Below, one piece after another: positions 13,001 through 19,668 of a stretch of 24,770 nt of DNA. This stretch comes from a virus, in the IMG/VR virus record IMGVR_UViG_3300020473_000119, positions 1 to 24,770 of that record; one strand, written 5' to 3'. A program made the translations under genes and the position numbers. The stretch's first letter is position 1; the number at the start of each line of letters is the position of its first letter. The notes beneath the pieces are model-generated. The model was not told where the DNA came from. It was given only the letters and a program-made list of their open reading frames with translations, and did no database searches.

Positions 13001-16000
13001 TCCAAGACTGTAAATTGGACCTAAAATTAGCACCACTACCTGCAGGAATTATATTAATATAAGTATTACCCTGAACATAATTTACACCACCTTCAACAAC
13101 ATTAATAGAAGTTATAGATCCATTAGTAATAATTGGTGTTAAAATAGCACCACTTCCATTTCCTATTATATCTAAATCAACCGAAGTATAATCTTTACCT
13201 GGATTTTTAATTAAAATATCAACAATACTACCATTATTAACAACTGCTTCTATTTGAGCATTTGTGCCTCCAACTAATGTTACTAGTGGTTGTTTTTCTA
13301 GATTAATAATATCAGATGATCCATATCCAACTCCATTATTAGATAATTGAACTGACGTAAGTTCTCCTCTAACTATTGGTTGAACTTGTGCTTCATATGC
13401 TGTAGTAGTAAATCCAGATGTAGTTAACTTAACTTTAATCTCTGGATAATTAAATGAATGAGTTCCTACACCAACAGATGATAAATCTAGATATTGATTT
13501 GTATTATAATAATAGTTGGCATAAGTACCTCCTACACCGACCTGAGAGAGCTTAAATGTATTCTCATTAACCTTTGTGACATAATAGTCATTTCCGCTTG
13601 TTAAACCGCCTATAGGGGTCTCCTGAGAGGTATATGTAATCCTTTCACCAGAGGAATAACCATGATTACTAATATTAATAGTATTGAGAGATGTACTTAT
13701 TCCACTAATTCCAGTTACTCGCTTTTTATTTTCATATCCTGTACCTGAATTAACAATATTAATCGATTCTAATACACTCTTATTAGCATAAGACTTAATT
13801 ATCTGATTACCTGTACCATATGAAGTAAATGTAACTGTATTAAAACCTACAATTGCTTCCCATGGCTTATTATGAAGTCTAATCTTATAATCATTAATAA
13901 CATCAACATAATAATTTGATGCGGTACTTAATCCACCAACTGCTGTTTCACTATCACTAATATAAACAATTCTTTCACCAGTCAGGAATTTATGTTTTTG
14001 AGTAAAATTAATAAGAGAATTAGCTTGACCTAATATAATTCTTTCACCCTTTTGAGTAGCATCAAATTTAACTTGATGTGGGATAAGTTTCATATTTGGA
14101 GTCAATACTGCTCCAAATCCATTACCACCACTAATAGTAATAATAGGTTTTTCATGATAATCAAAACCAGGATCAACAATTCTAACTTCCTTTATAGAAC
14201 CCGATACTGATACATGACCAGTTGCACCTGTTCCTACATTATCATCAATTTTTAATGGTGGTGGATTAATTACATCATAATCAGATCCATTTGATAATAA
14301 ATCTACACTCTTAACTTCACCATGATAAATGTAATCCCTAGATTTATAATTAAGAATTTCTACACCATTAATAAGAATACCAGTAAATCCTGCTTTTGTT
14401 TTTGTCTCTTGCCCTTCATTATTGGGAGAATCTATTTCTCTTAATATTTTTTGTGTTTCTAAAATCTTATTATTATAAACACTTTTCTGAATTTTATTAT
14501 CAGTTACTGTTATTGGTGCATTATCTGGAATACTAAGATATCTATTATTTAAAAGATCTGATTTAGATTTTGCAAGTTTTATAGTATTAAGATCAACTCT
14601 TTCAATAAAGTATATTCCTTCATCAACAAGACCAGGACCATCTACTATTCTACTAGTAGGTTGACCAGCAGAGTTAATAAAATTCTGAGTTATTTTATTA
14701 GGTGAATAGTATATCGAATCCCCAGTATAGAATGCATGATCCTGAGATGATATTTCCCAATTAGTTCCACTAAAAGTTCCACTAAAAGTGACTGAATGAT
14801 CATAAGCATCTAATGGTTGAGTACCATAAGAAGGTATTGATGGCGATGCAACCAATAACTTATCATTATCCAAATAAACATTCTGTATATCAGTAGAAAA
14901 TACTGAAATACCTGCACCAATTGCATTACTACCACTAGGTACTGCTTTTGATATAGTTCTTCTTATATTATAGACATCAGAAGTAGAAAGTGCTCCTTGT
15001 CCACTTATAACAAAGGATTTAGAAGAAGAAATTGATACAATTTCACATTTTCTAGGTGAACTATCTCTACCATTAAGTACTGCAGCATCACCTACCTTAA
15101 AGAAATGATCTTTATTTAAGGTAATTTCCCAAGTTTGGTCAGAAGCATCAACTAACTCAAATGAATTTACTACGTAAACAGGGCATCCATTATAAAACCA
15201 ATTATTAGACTTAAATCCAGTAGCACCAATACCTAACGTATTAATTTTTATTTTATCACCAGATTCATATCCATAAGCATCAGAATCAAAATTTAACGAA
15301 TTAATAACAGAATTTATCTTTATTTTAATAACTTTATTCTGATCTAAAGAAGAATATCCATATGCATACGTGTTTATACCAACATCAGTGCCATCTAATA
15401 TAACACCATTCAGATTTGTACATCCATAGAACTGTGTTAATGACTTTGAGGTATAAGATACGATTCCAATTGATAAATTTTTATATTGTATTGATAATTC
15501 ACCACTATTTGGGAATCCTACTGTAGAATCTACATCTAAAACAGTAGTTCCTATACCCACATTACCTATTACTCTTGTTTTAGAATGAACTGAAAACTTA
15601 CCATAAATTGCACCATCAGTCATTCCACTTCTACTATAACCAGAATCTACCGCAAGTTTATAAAATGTCTTAGCAACACCAGCAGTTCCTGTGGATACTT
15701 TCTCAACATATGTTATTGGAGCATATGCTTTAGTGATAGTATCTTCATATGGATCCTGGAATAGGGTAGCAGTACCTAATTCTTCAGGGTCACCAGAAAA
15801 ACTTTCTACTATAAAGTTGTCAGCAACCTTATAATTAGCATTTGATGGTGTAAAAAGGTTATCTCTAGGCTTTATAACACTTACATCTTGATCATAAAGT
15901 GCCTTAAAGAGTATCTTAAAGGACTTATCAGTACCTTTAGAAGAATAAAAATCACTTGATTGCTTTATAAAAACGTTTTGATTAAGATTTGGTGTTAATT

Positions 16001-16556
16001 CTCTTTCACCAATACCTGGTAATATTTGCTGTTTTGTCTTTGTTAAGAATTTTTTTAAGAATAATACACTTAAATTTTCTATTTCAGTGCCTTTTGAGTG
16101 TGCTTGCCTCTCAGTACTCCTAAAAACTAAATTTTCTGCGTTTGCTTCTTCAGTAAAAGAGGTAATACCACAAAATCCTCTATGACAATTAACAAAAGTT
16201 GTTATTGTTTTGCTTTCATAAGTTATAATTTCGTCATCAATCTTAATTAAACCATAAGTATCGGGAAATCCATTGGTTCCTTCAGGTGTTTTTATTAAAT
16301 CTACAACAATATCAGTATCAGTAATCTCTACATCAGTACCTAAAATAATAGAATCTACTATATTTGTAGTATTATCAAGCTTAATATACTTATCAATATT
16401 CTGTATTAGATCAACAGGAGCACCATCAAACTCTTGAGCAATGTAATATTGCTTTAAGAAGTCGTTAATTAGAGGATAATCTTCCTTAACATAAGAAGGA
16501 AGTTGATTTTCAACTATATTATTAAACTGTATTCTTTTATCTGTGGTGGATATCAT
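1020..16556 (-). CDS. Giant baseplate-associated virion protein, 5178 aa, YHYH-type domain and YPR tandem repeats
   Basis: This is one uninterrupted frame of 5178 codons, starting at an ATG five bases after the gp6 stop with no clear ribosome-binding site, which suggests translational coupling. Residues 1-245 form a globular, non-repetitive head (KRIQFNNIVENQLPSYVKED, later SSKGTDKSFKILFKALYDQD), the sort of region expected to bind the baseplate wedge. The rest is beta-rich, with many GxGY / NxGxGY turns. Around residues 1200-1355 is a YHYH-type domain (GWAYDGNPIYGPYGY, then NGRFCVTPEFPEGVYAYF). Residues about 3660-4370 carry eight C..D...YPR repeats. Paired motifs NDIFQEPG (about 3435) and NDILQVPG (about 4670) suggest internal duplication. 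The position after gp6 matches T4 gene 7, but the length is about five times that of gp7 and orthology is not shown; large proteins here in cyanophages are sometimes annotated as VrlC-like. A virion role is well supported by context; the exact role is inferred. Confidence 0.85.
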   Translation of the reverse strand: MISTTDKRIQFNNIVENQLPSYVKEDYPLINDFLKQYYIAQEFDGAPVDLIQNIDKYIKLDNTTNIVDSIILGTDVEITDTDIVVDLIKTPEGTNGFPDTYGLIKIDDEIITYESKTITTFVNCHRGFCGITSFTEEANAENLVFRSTERQAHSKGTEIENLSVLFLKKFLTKTKQQILPGIGERELTPNLNQNVFIKQSSDFYSSKGTDKSFKILFKALYDQDVSVIKPRDNLFTPSNANYKVADNFIVESFSGDPEELGTATLFQDPYEDTITKAYAPITYVEKVSTGTAGVAKTFYKLAVDSGYSRSGMTDGAIYGKFSVHSKTRVIGNVGIGTTVLDVDSTVGFPNSGELSIQYKNLSIGIVSYTSKSLTQFYGCTNLNGVILDGTDVGINTYAYGYSSLDQNKVIKIKINSVINSLNFDSDAYGYESGDKIKINTLGIGATGFKSNNWFYNGCPVYVVNSFELVDASDQTWEITLNKDHFFKVGDAAVLNGRDSSPRKCEIVSISSSKSFVISGQGALSTSDVYNIRRTISKAVPSGSNAIGAGISVFSTDIQNVYLDNDKLLVASPSIPSYGTQPLDAYDHSVTFSGTFSGTNWEISSQDHAFYTGDSIYYSPNKITQNFINSAGQPTSRIVDGPGLVDEGIYFIERVDLNTIKLAKSKSDLLNNRYLSIPDNAPITVTDNKIQKSVYNNKILETQKILREIDSPNNEGQETKTKAGFTGILINGVEILNYKSRDYIYHGEVKSVDLLSNGSDYDVINPPPLKIDDNVGTGATGHVSVSGSIKEVRIVDPGFDYHEKPIITISGGNGFGAVLTPNMKLIPHQVKFDATQKGERIILGQANSLINFTQKHKFLTGERIVYISDSETAVGGLSTASNYYVDVINDYKIRLHNKPWEAIVGFNTVTFTSYGTGNQIIKSYANKSVLESINIVNSGTGYENKKRVTGISGISTSLNTINISNHGYSSGERITYTSQETPIGGLTSGNDYYVTKVNENTFKLSQVGVGGTYANYYYNTNQYLDLSSVGVGTHSFNYPEIKVKLTTSGFTTTAYEAQVQPIVRGELTSVQLSNNGVGYGSSDIINLEKQPLVTLVGGTNAQIEAVVNNGSIVDILIKNPGKDYTSVDLDIIGNGSGAILTPIITNGSITSINVVEGGVNYVQGNTYINIIPAGSGANFRSNLQSWNVNLVSRNINKFTVDDGYLVDGINSEETLQYSHLYAPRKLRERVFSVDQVGRTMYGSYDLSKDLGGNENTSSQHSPIIGWAYDGNPIYGPYGYITKAGGIIAQMKSGYNSRDAVSLANRPPFAPEGFFVEDYNYQKVSDETVLDENNGRFCVTPEFPEGVYAYFATVEEDIATSGQFVGYKQPSFPYLIGDKFKSKPNEFNFDKKSNQDEYDISETNWVRNTTPNNLHEEGVDYGYISLPNELKQTVDITGVAPGRIESIGIDTGGKDYSVGDTIRFDNLGTKGSGASARVTMVEGKRFDTISVATSTITDCEIYPSNSYEILTNEPHNFLNGNLVSISGLSTTSSGIEGVYPIKVETGSFTLVGLGTTVAGASDIEMTGIITYFNARGNFDWVSINDTFEVGDAAGFFDQPERIQVLNKDERSSRIRVLRNVNVDPGLSTNSSLQTNTPIVEESKKFTIPAGLSTTFTGKKNTQYYFDPAESVGFGLTIGLTHTAYINNPGAGASILNIATRSIYLPAHKLSTGDEVTYSPSLPMFEGVEGIGIATVGVITAGYYNVSTPSPLEDGKKLFVAKINDNLIGLSTVRVGIGSTGTFQGLAEAYKDSTTLLFTAPSTPFEAHSFKTNYEQITATVTRHLTTAALDEDHGLSNGDEVIVNVNPGVASTYFVKYNDFNRRLIVNEVAFADTDVNLEKDSITIKNHGFVTEQKVVYTAISPSGGLENNRIYYLYVQDVDTIKLCPTLWEAQQFKPNFVNITSATAGNIGPINPPLNAYKDSTLVFDVGDSSLAFIRDSQPYSAFELDFFTDNNFTEPWNNRVTDIVRNGIAGINSTATVTITIDKYSPDSLYYNLTPLYETDLPPVKEEIQPDKEVFDSNKIEVKDSFFSGRRIVAIADTNKFDFTVGSLPEVTSYKNENPELSYKTSSRSAVGAIAEISIVNGGANYYSLPGITSVASISGSGAIVNPISTSIGQIKTTKVNDIGFDFPSDNTLRPTTNLPQTLFLNSLSRIESVGITSVGNGYIKAPTLLVFDGSTKERIDDIELKYKLGDDQVSVIKNKSNVSPVPPIILPINNTNGIGIATIGFTTATKEVVIGFNTGFSDVFPFDIGTQFLIENVSVGVGSTGFGFNSSAYDYKMFTVSKTTPNLGGIGSIFFNLEGMLPSGQEPGQYDPINSVGRVIPERDFPIFDVTLKNNDFFSNEVLTSPSATGTVESWNPITGVLKVVSNDKFVTNELVTGESSAASGITSSIRTFDSSINLDVSSKISSGWESNSGFLDDNQQRLQDSLYYQNFSYSLKSRIAYDTWQDVVSTLNHTLGFKKYSDYEVISDSSLPEGGSGYYIKGGGSGVENHVPASMVIGVTTALTYSDVISECIGVGNLNCVHDFDLVSENSLQIGNSTLSNEIRFTSKTLTDYFESIGNRVLSIDDISPTFNSNPRPTPFSVVSNFTLSDVRAQKYITYVRDKRYLGERQIMVVDIVNDNYNAYISQYARVETEYDLGTFDFTVQGTDGQLLFYPTRSTVNDFDITCLSYNIDDNLAGIGTTTIGRTLIDTGSFDISGGTTTIAEFDNTNDSITAGKVLVEITGSSNEYEMDELNFIIDAFGKIEIIEYPQITTDVGEVASAGMGTYYAYLDGANAKIDFIPFPATNRLFTVEPSEVNDTDDTITMINHRLSTGSGLKYTEGALPIGGLTDGTTYYVINVSEDIIQLATTEENAKENIAIDLTTSGTGQQFFRVLTVINTIIKEFNYNTTKTGTVGTACTTNMKHARLESDRITISASGTPTPQVIMKYPTQLDPNTDGYDGAYFMAYVETLNGGNFGDASSIRYFSEHMIIDDYNEGMQTGEVYEAEWGILSHNDVAGLGTFGYRLDKNPGGTSFVEVTFTPPANEASSITYFMNALKVQDDLQDQITFDNALIQSESGTYEGTHSDIKRAFNLTHNNYPIFEREFDGSDPAIVNVLDNTIKLPNHYFVTGEKLTYEPIGLGSSTNIGIATETIPGIGQTDRLPRTVYAVKLDEEKIKLASTAENALLGTPEILDITSVGIGTTMKFVTERQNTKVLVALDNIIQSPVVSTALTTHLDQQLFTTDNLVQVGSITSIFGGDLIKIGDEIMKVEGVGIGTANGIRVRRPWLGTKVGYAATSALVTKVQGNYNIVDNVLNFVEAPYGNVPFSSTTNEPDERDWVGIETGSSFQGRSFMRSGIPDTSSEAYSNNFIFDDISANFDAIDSTFTLKTGGGNFTGVEQDNAIVLINDIFQEPGLVGDYFLEESAGITSVTFVGTARTITNDVGISSFPRGGVIVSVGSKAGLGYQPLVVAGGTANVSIAGTIGSVSIGNSGSGYRVGIQTVVNVGVVTTPNIPNKVVSIGTATISDGHVTGINVTNEQVFHAPSEIQNVTYTRTNGVTTVTTINPHGLSESEMVVLSGIAFTCDYAPAVSIYGAEYDNTTGIMTVTTTTSHGIGSDKQVIFTGLGMTCGMDNGATTHIYPRGKDIAYNRPITILDDGAHYTVSNATYDPYTGKMSVTTSTNHGFTNNDFIKFKENSISFRCNKDDFETVHSYPRKGDYSIDRWLKISNVSANGFDVYVLDFTERPSSNTTIHVFHSALESGLIHNNGKITVDVGAAGASDQYAHTWAGGNAVDAIKTGGDHTHRFVSATSGAVIKGGDYNHTFVSAIDGGVNVTGIGTTTPTDATYDAEKGELVLTIPNHGYTVDDTITVNADAITFTCEMDGNTTRHSYPRITDPVAGIATAITGTSQHTLTVNVGTSPLVKYDVSDATYTGSTGELVLTIENHSLRGSSTFTISNAEYDPISGIMTMTSAFHGLSTGDRIKIADNAITFRCDQDGYNSDHSYPRAAVHKGSGVVEPDPAHDKWLPVSKVDENKFAVRVVDNVPSSNVTNHVYQTSTPNGITKAGESVRIAKDSLTFTCSMDDYVSPHSYPRGTDPIYETSVSVASTTNNTVTLNVGVSTSVNYTVTNADYTASTGIMTMTLSEPHSLTTGTNIGITTESLTFTCTKDGNATQHKYPRKPDPTYNGVDVIGIGNLVQKNVTNATYIPSNGNLVLTIGANHGLKIGDAVKIKTDSLAFTCAMDSDSTTHTYPRVTDPIHDKFVNVASANQSAGTITLNVGTTPEVSHDVSDATYNPDSGEMELTIGLHTLSPGEGIRLVANSLNFSCNNAGVQNRTYPRASGANTSGGADYAYNTSLEILAVTTTTILINVNGGQGAISHNYPHTFISATPGAVKSGGNYNHTYVGGTVANAVSVGSTVLSVNIGVSTVPTFYKSGGVVQQAIVAPRAKNLSPSGVDPAVDGSVVLKVLDSTSFEVNSGLSTRHHIYARGGKVDPFLDVVIDEPLSYSNIPLVYSGSAPAGVGTYATADIIVGQGSSVISFSINNSGYRYGVGETLTVSSGGTLGIPTTSDFEEFQLTVQDIFTDEFNGWSMGMLQTLDNVDHLFDSKRVTFPIKVGGNIIAIKSSEGSNINVEDTLLVFVNDILQVPGKGFRFDGGSVITFGEAPKKGDTSKILFYKGSGDVDVVFRNIIDTVKRGDSLQIENDPEKDQPYYMTEEERIATQIISIDTAQTDPYPGPGNTDDANLLRPVIWCRQTEDMIIDETQVGKARELYEPVISPTAYITRPISAGSTEVYVDNLRPLFDGKNENNVDPYLLFQKKVTFVDMETQIGASATATLSGDGIISVTVTDGGVGYSTTPTVSIQNPIGIGSTALATATINNTGSVSGVTVSYAGTGYNSIPQVLIAPPTLSEETKPLNWFAGDSGTIVGFGTTTKANSDYLMFDFHIPLESDLRDGSLVGSAITLSQIQQGDYFVVTNSAVGNASTSIKSYDPNDVVVAIGTEFVNNVYCVNSVENKTVNVPGVGVTMVRRVNSRVTGLSTITFDSTGITMDNEIYTMDNSVVGSGNSYTGDITTPLGIGNYSWGKLQTKSKLQNNYKFYGANGIGVGEYSATGENADDETIIIEHSATGIHTSSIVRRFEPLRSINYIV
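3440..5570 (-). repeat. Tandem protein repeats (C..D...YPR module) inside the giant gene
   Basis: The translated product shows eight copies of a unit of very roughly 70-100 residues: a hydrophobic strand ending in F(T/R)C, then D, then H(S/T/K/I)YPR, a variable linker, LNVG, and (A/N)xYxxxTGxMxLT followed by HxLxxG. The YPR signatures occur as HIYPRGKD, HSYPRKGD, HSYPRITD, HSYPRAAV, HSYPRGTD, HKYPRKPD, HTYPRVTD and RTYPRASG. A degenerate HIYARGGK lies just beyond, near 3010-3020. Copies differ in linker length, so this is an old duplicated domain rather than a recent DNA duplication. Confidence 0.75.
12490..12960 (-). other. YHYH-type domain segment within the giant protein
   Basis: Residues about 1200-1355 contain GWAYDGNPIYGPYGYITK and, some 70 residues on, LDENNGRFCVTPEFPEGVYAYF. 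This is the order of conserved elements in YHYH domain proteins (DGxPIYGPYGY, then NGRFCxTPExPxGTYHYH). The terminal signature here reads YAYF instead of YHYH. Assigned by eye from motif order. Confidence 0.65.
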
Positions 16557-16561
16557 TTATT

Positions 16562-18508
16562 TTAGTATGCAGATGTAGTTGATGTAGTAGTTTCTCCTCT
16601 AACCAAGCTTCCATTATGATAACTAGAGGTTACGATGTAATTAGATGCCGCAGGATCGAGTCCTGATGAAATTTCATCGACAATTGGCTCAAATTTACTG
16701 TTGCTTGTGTCTAATTGTAAGTATAAATCCTGCAATCCAATCACGTCATTGGATTTAGGACAAGCAGAGATCTCAAGAATTGCTTGACCATCCTTTAATT
16801 TACCCGATGTTATGTTAATTGGGTTCAATGTAACTATTCCCTTAGTATAATTTATAAACCCAACGTTACGTCTAATTACGGTAGGTGATGTAGAGTTGGC
16901 ATTAGGAACAGAAAATAAGAATAATGTACCAGTTTCGAGATTTGTATCGGGAACATCTGACAAATATACGTTATAATCAAGTCCAGATACCTTAAATGCA
17001 GAAGATTTGATGTTATAACCATTCATATTCTTGATATAGAAGGCATTTCCGAACCCAACAGAGTACTCTGCAAAGGAATTTGTCACTAATCTAAGGTCTC
17101 TTCTTATCTGAACAGTAGTAATATTGGATGTAACAGACTCATGACTCTGATCAATGATGTTTAGGAACTTACTATACTTAAATCTTGCTCCATATTTGTT
17201 CAATTCAGTAGAATCTGCGTATCTTGCAGCATTATTTGATACAATTGAAGAAACTTCTTCCGCATTTCCAACCAAATTACTGTTATAATAGATTTTTGAG
17301 TCAATTTCAACATAAAGATACTTAAGATCCAGGATTTCTGGGACAATTCCTGCTACTGCATACTTTTTCAACTTCAATTTTATCTGTTCTTTCACTAAAT
17401 TTGGTAAAAAATCACCAAATCTTGGTTTTATGCTGATAAAAACCTTTCCATATTGGGGTGGAACCAGTTCTTCTCCCCCAAAAACGGAAATTGACTCTGT
17501 TTCGGGGTAAATTTTTGCTGGAACTAGTGATTCATAGTCATTTGCAGTTAAAGCACGGTTTTGAGACGCATAAACTCTAGGTGCAAACTTTTTAATTGAA
17601 TCAACACCCTCAATTTCCTCTCCACCAGACCCACTTGACCCTGTTGTCAATAAAGAGATGCCACTAGCAACATTATGAACACCAGAACCCTGAATATAGG
17701 TCAATCTACCACTAAATGTAAACTGATTGACTCCATTTGCCATTTCACCGTTAGAAACGATGTATTTTACGTTAATTTCTTCACCTTCTTGCAATCTTCT
17801 ACCAAAAATACCATCACCAAAGAAGATTTCGTACCTTTCATCTTCAATTTCTTGTACATAAAAGACTTTTGAGTCCTTATCTATCTCAAAAAGGTTATCT
17901 TGGTAAGAATACTTGAATTTTTGGTTAGTTGTACCTGCTTTTATGTTAATTAAGGAAGTATCAACCCCTATATTAGGTAAAACAAACCTCTGATTTGGGT
18001 TTTGAGACGTATATGTGTAATTTTGCGTTAAAAGTGTGCCTTCATAGAGGACAATATCGTTAAATTGAGCAATTCCATCTATTACAGGTCGTGTTATTGG
18101 TTCTAAAATGGAAAAAATGTAAGATTGACCGCCAAATGAACCCGATGTTGATGCTACTGGTCCTGGTTGAAGGGTAATTGTTGATGGTCTAGGGGTAATA
18201 TTTGACGTATTTACGAAAAAACTTACTGATGCCCTTGATGCAGTCCTTGATCTTGGTAAATATCCGATATTTCTTGCTAAAGAGACTACATTTTCTCTTA
18301 AAGTTGCACTATCAATGAATACTTCATTAGATACCATGTTGGCATTATAAGAAGTAATATAGGTATTGTATGCCAGAAGATCTATTATCGTGGATAAATT
18401 AGATCCATCAAAATCATAGTCGGTAAACTTAGAGTTTGCCCGTAAATAATCTTTAAGTGTTGTTTTAACCTGATCGAAATCAAGGTTTGAGAAATTGACT
18501 AGTGGCAT
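16562..18508 (-). CDS. 6: Baseplate wedge protein gp6 (T4 gp6-like)
   Basis: The 648-residue product is close to T4 gp6 (660 aa). gp6 forms the dimeric core of the baseplate wedge that circles the hub and changes shape when the tail sheath contracts. The N-terminus (VNFSNLDFDQVKTTLKDYLR, then DYDFDGSNLSTIIDLLAYNT, then NANMVSNEVFIDSATLRENV) is the characteristic opening of gp6 in T4-like phages. Around residues 305-430 is a baseplate-J-like segment: RALTANDYESLVPAKIYPE, a strand ending in GKVFISIKPRFGD, and then a KEQIKLKLKKYAVAGIVPE helix. The gene starts one base after the gp25 stop and ends five bases before the giant gene, so the three are surely one operon. An AGG just before the ATG is the only ribosome-binding hint. 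The assignment is confident. Confidence 0.95.
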   Translation of the reverse strand: MPLVNFSNLDFDQVKTTLKDYLRANSKFTDYDFDGSNLSTIIDLLAYNTYITSYNANMVSNEVFIDSATLRENVVSLARNIGYLPRSRTASRASVSFFVNTSNITPRPSTITLQPGPVASTSGSFGGQSYIFSILEPITRPVIDGIAQFNDIVLYEGTLLTQNYTYTSQNPNQRFVLPNIGVDTSLINIKAGTTNQKFKYSYQDNLFEIDKDSKVFYVQEIEDERYEIFFGDGIFGRRLQEGEEINVKYIVSNGEMANGVNQFTFSGRLTYIQGSGVHNVASGISLLTTGSSGSGGEEIEGVDSIKKFAPRVYASQNRALTANDYESLVPAKIYPETESISVFGGEELVPPQYGKVFISIKPRFGDFLPNLVKEQIKLKLKKYAVAGIVPEILDLKYLYVEIDSKIYYNSNLVGNAEEVSSIVSNNAARYADSTELNKYGARFKYSKFLNIIDQSHESVTSNITTVQIRRDLRLVTNSFAEYSVGFGNAFYIKNMNGYNIKSSAFKVSGLDYNVYLSDVPDTNLETGTLFLFSVPNANSTSPTVIRRNVGFINYTKGIVTLNPINITSGKLKDGQAILEISACPKSNDVIGLQDLYLQLDTSNSKFEPIVDEISSGLDPAASNYIVTSSYHNGSLVRGETTTSTTSAY

Positions 18509-18509
18509 T

Positions 18510-18911
18510 TTACCTAGTTGGCTGCAAAACGAATTGTAACTGTTGTTGTGGAACGTCTGCTCCTATAATTTCATATATTATAGTGACATCATATGAATTG
18601 TTATCAAAATTAGGGTCTGCTATAACATCGATTAATTCAACCCTTGGTTCATAATTTTTAATTGATTGCTCAATTTCACTAACAATTTGGGATGCAGAGA
18701 TATTATCAAGATTCTCAAAAAGCGTTCTATTAATCCTTGACCCAAATGTAGGATCAAAGGGTTTTTCACCAGGAAGAGTGAATACTATATTACGTACAGA
18801 ACGTGCAATAGCATTTTCGTTCTTAATTCCTATTAAATCACCGTTCAGTGGATTAGACTGAAAGGTCATACTAATATCCTTAAAACCTTGATTGACTCTT
18901 TCTAGAGGCAT
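18510..18911 (-). CDS. 25: Baseplate wedge protein gp25 (gp25/GPW family)
   Basis: At 133 residues it matches T4 gp25 (132 aa). gp25 belongs to the gp25/GPW family found in contractile tails and type VI secretion baseplates; it sits at the inner wedge and contacts the first sheath ring. The family core is visible: the GEKPFDPTFGSRINRTLFEN segment at about residues 48-67, and the EPR triad in KNYEPRVELIDV at about residues 90-100, followed by strands ending in a Q-rich tail. The upstream neighbour is a 53-aa gene and the downstream neighbour is gp6 after a one-base gap. The ATG lacks an obvious ribosome-binding site but has late-promoter-like boxes 24-40 bases upstream, so this is probably the first gene of the late baseplate transcript. 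Confidence 0.95.
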   Translation of the reverse strand: MPLERVNQGFKDISMTFQSNPLNGDLIGIKNENAIARSVRNIVFTLPGEKPFDPTFGSRINRTLFENLDNISASQIVSEIEQSIKNYEPRVELIDVIADPNFDNNSYDVTIIYEIIGADVPQQQLQFVLQPTR

Positions 18912-18935
18912 TATAAAATATTGTTACTATTTTAT

Positions 18936-18955
18936 TATTTAGTCAAGATTTATAA
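18936..18955 (-). promoter_or_regulatory. Candidate late promoter(s) for the gp25-gp6-giant operon
   Basis: The minus strand carries TATAAATC followed by CTAAATAAT, with the second box 24 bases from the gp25 ATG. Both resemble the single-box late promoters of T4-like phages. They overlap the 3' end of the 53-aa gene. CTAAATA is shared with the element before the fibre-like gene at 994. The evidence is motif and position only. Confidence 0.45.
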
Positions 18956-19104
18956 AGTTCTTCATCATATTCTAGTCCATCTGCTTCATATAGGTCATTA
19001 TTCACCTTATGATCCGTTTTTTTAGGTGTTATACCGTCATTTGCTATCTCTCGTAGCATTTTTTGATGTTGATTATTACCCAAATTGTCTAAAAAGTCGT
19101 TCAT
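18943..19104 (-). CDS. Small acidic protein, 53 aa, unknown function
   Basis: The ATG at 19104 opens a 53-codon frame ending in TGA. The product begins MNDFLDNLGNNQHQKMLREI and ends in an acidic tail (DLYEADGLEYDEELYKS). I do not recognise a family. It starts 7 bases after the stop of the oxygenase-like gene and ends 31 bases before gp25, so it fills an otherwise empty gap. An AATAAATA late-type box lies 22 bases before the ATG, the same distance as in other candidate late genes. The ribosome-binding site is weak. Likely real because of its packing; it may be a small regulator or virion-assembly factor, but no function can be read from the sequence. Confidence 0.6.
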   Translation of the reverse strand: MNDFLDNLGNNQHQKMLREIANDGITPKKTDHKVNNDLYEADGLEYDEELYKS

Positions 19105-19111
19105 AAAAGTA

Positions 19112-19621
19112 TTAAGAGCTCTCTTTATTTATTTGAGGAAAAGGTATCAGTCCTATATTGCCTGTAAGTGCATGTGGGGGTACATCCTTTAATATATCAA
19201 ATCCAAGAGTAATTCTATTGGTATCAAAATGAGTATTAGGACTTATAACCTTATGTTCTCTATATCCTGGACCAATATAAACATTACCAACTTCATTTAT
19301 TATTTCATATTCAGGATTTCTAAAAATTGTTTTTGTATTATGAGGTCTAATAGAAATATAACCATGTATTGGCCATTGATGTCCGTGCCAATCTAATAAA
19401 CCTCCTTTTTCATGATAATTTAACCAACTTTGCATCCATAAGTCCCCATTACCATTATAATCATATACGAATTCATTTAACTCGCAATAAAGGTCATAAA
19501 AGACTTTAGTTGCTGATGTAAGTCCAAATACATTATACTTACCATATGACCAGGTAAAATCAGAACCAAAAATATCATGATGCTGAGTAGTATTAACCGC
19601 ATGGTCAATAACATTACTCAA
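19112..19621 (-). CDS. 2OG-Fe(II) oxygenase-like protein, 169 aa
   Basis: The product has the layout of small viral 2-oxoglutarate/Fe(II)-dependent oxygenases, which use O2 and 2-oxoglutarate to hydroxylate a substrate. A metal-site strand (DWHGHQWPIHGYISIRP, His79 and His81) is followed by TIFRNP, then GNVYIGPGYREHKVISP (His123) and NRITLGFDI with Arg136, the usual 2OG-binding arginine. The first motif is HxH rather than the textbook HxD, so the exact iron ligands are uncertain. The only start in frame before residue 60 is a TTG at 19621; the frame is open back to a stop near 19687 without an ATG or GTG. It lies between small phage genes and gp25. Such genes are common in cyanophages, with unknown substrates; a virion or host protein is possible. 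Inference from motifs only. Confidence 0.7.
   Translation of the reverse strand: MSNVIDHAVNTTQHHDIFGSDFTWSYGKYNVFGLTSATKVFYDLYCELNEFVYDYNGNGDLWMQSWLNYHEKGGLLDWHGHQWPIHGYISIRPHNTKTIFRNPEYEIINEVGNVYIGPGYREHKVISPNTHFDTNRITLGFDILKDVPPHALTGNIGLIPFPQINKESS
19126..19133 (-). promoter_or_regulatory. Candidate late promoter (AATAAATA) before the 53-aa gene
   Basis: The minus strand reads AATAAATA inside the last codons of the oxygenase-like gene, 22 bases from the ATG at 19104. It fits the NATAAATA form described for late promoters of T4-like cyanophages. Low-complexity motif; spacing is the main support. Confidence 0.35.
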
Positions 19622-19668
19622 TTCATCATGATACTTAGTGACTATATTGGATTTGTATACCTTATAGT

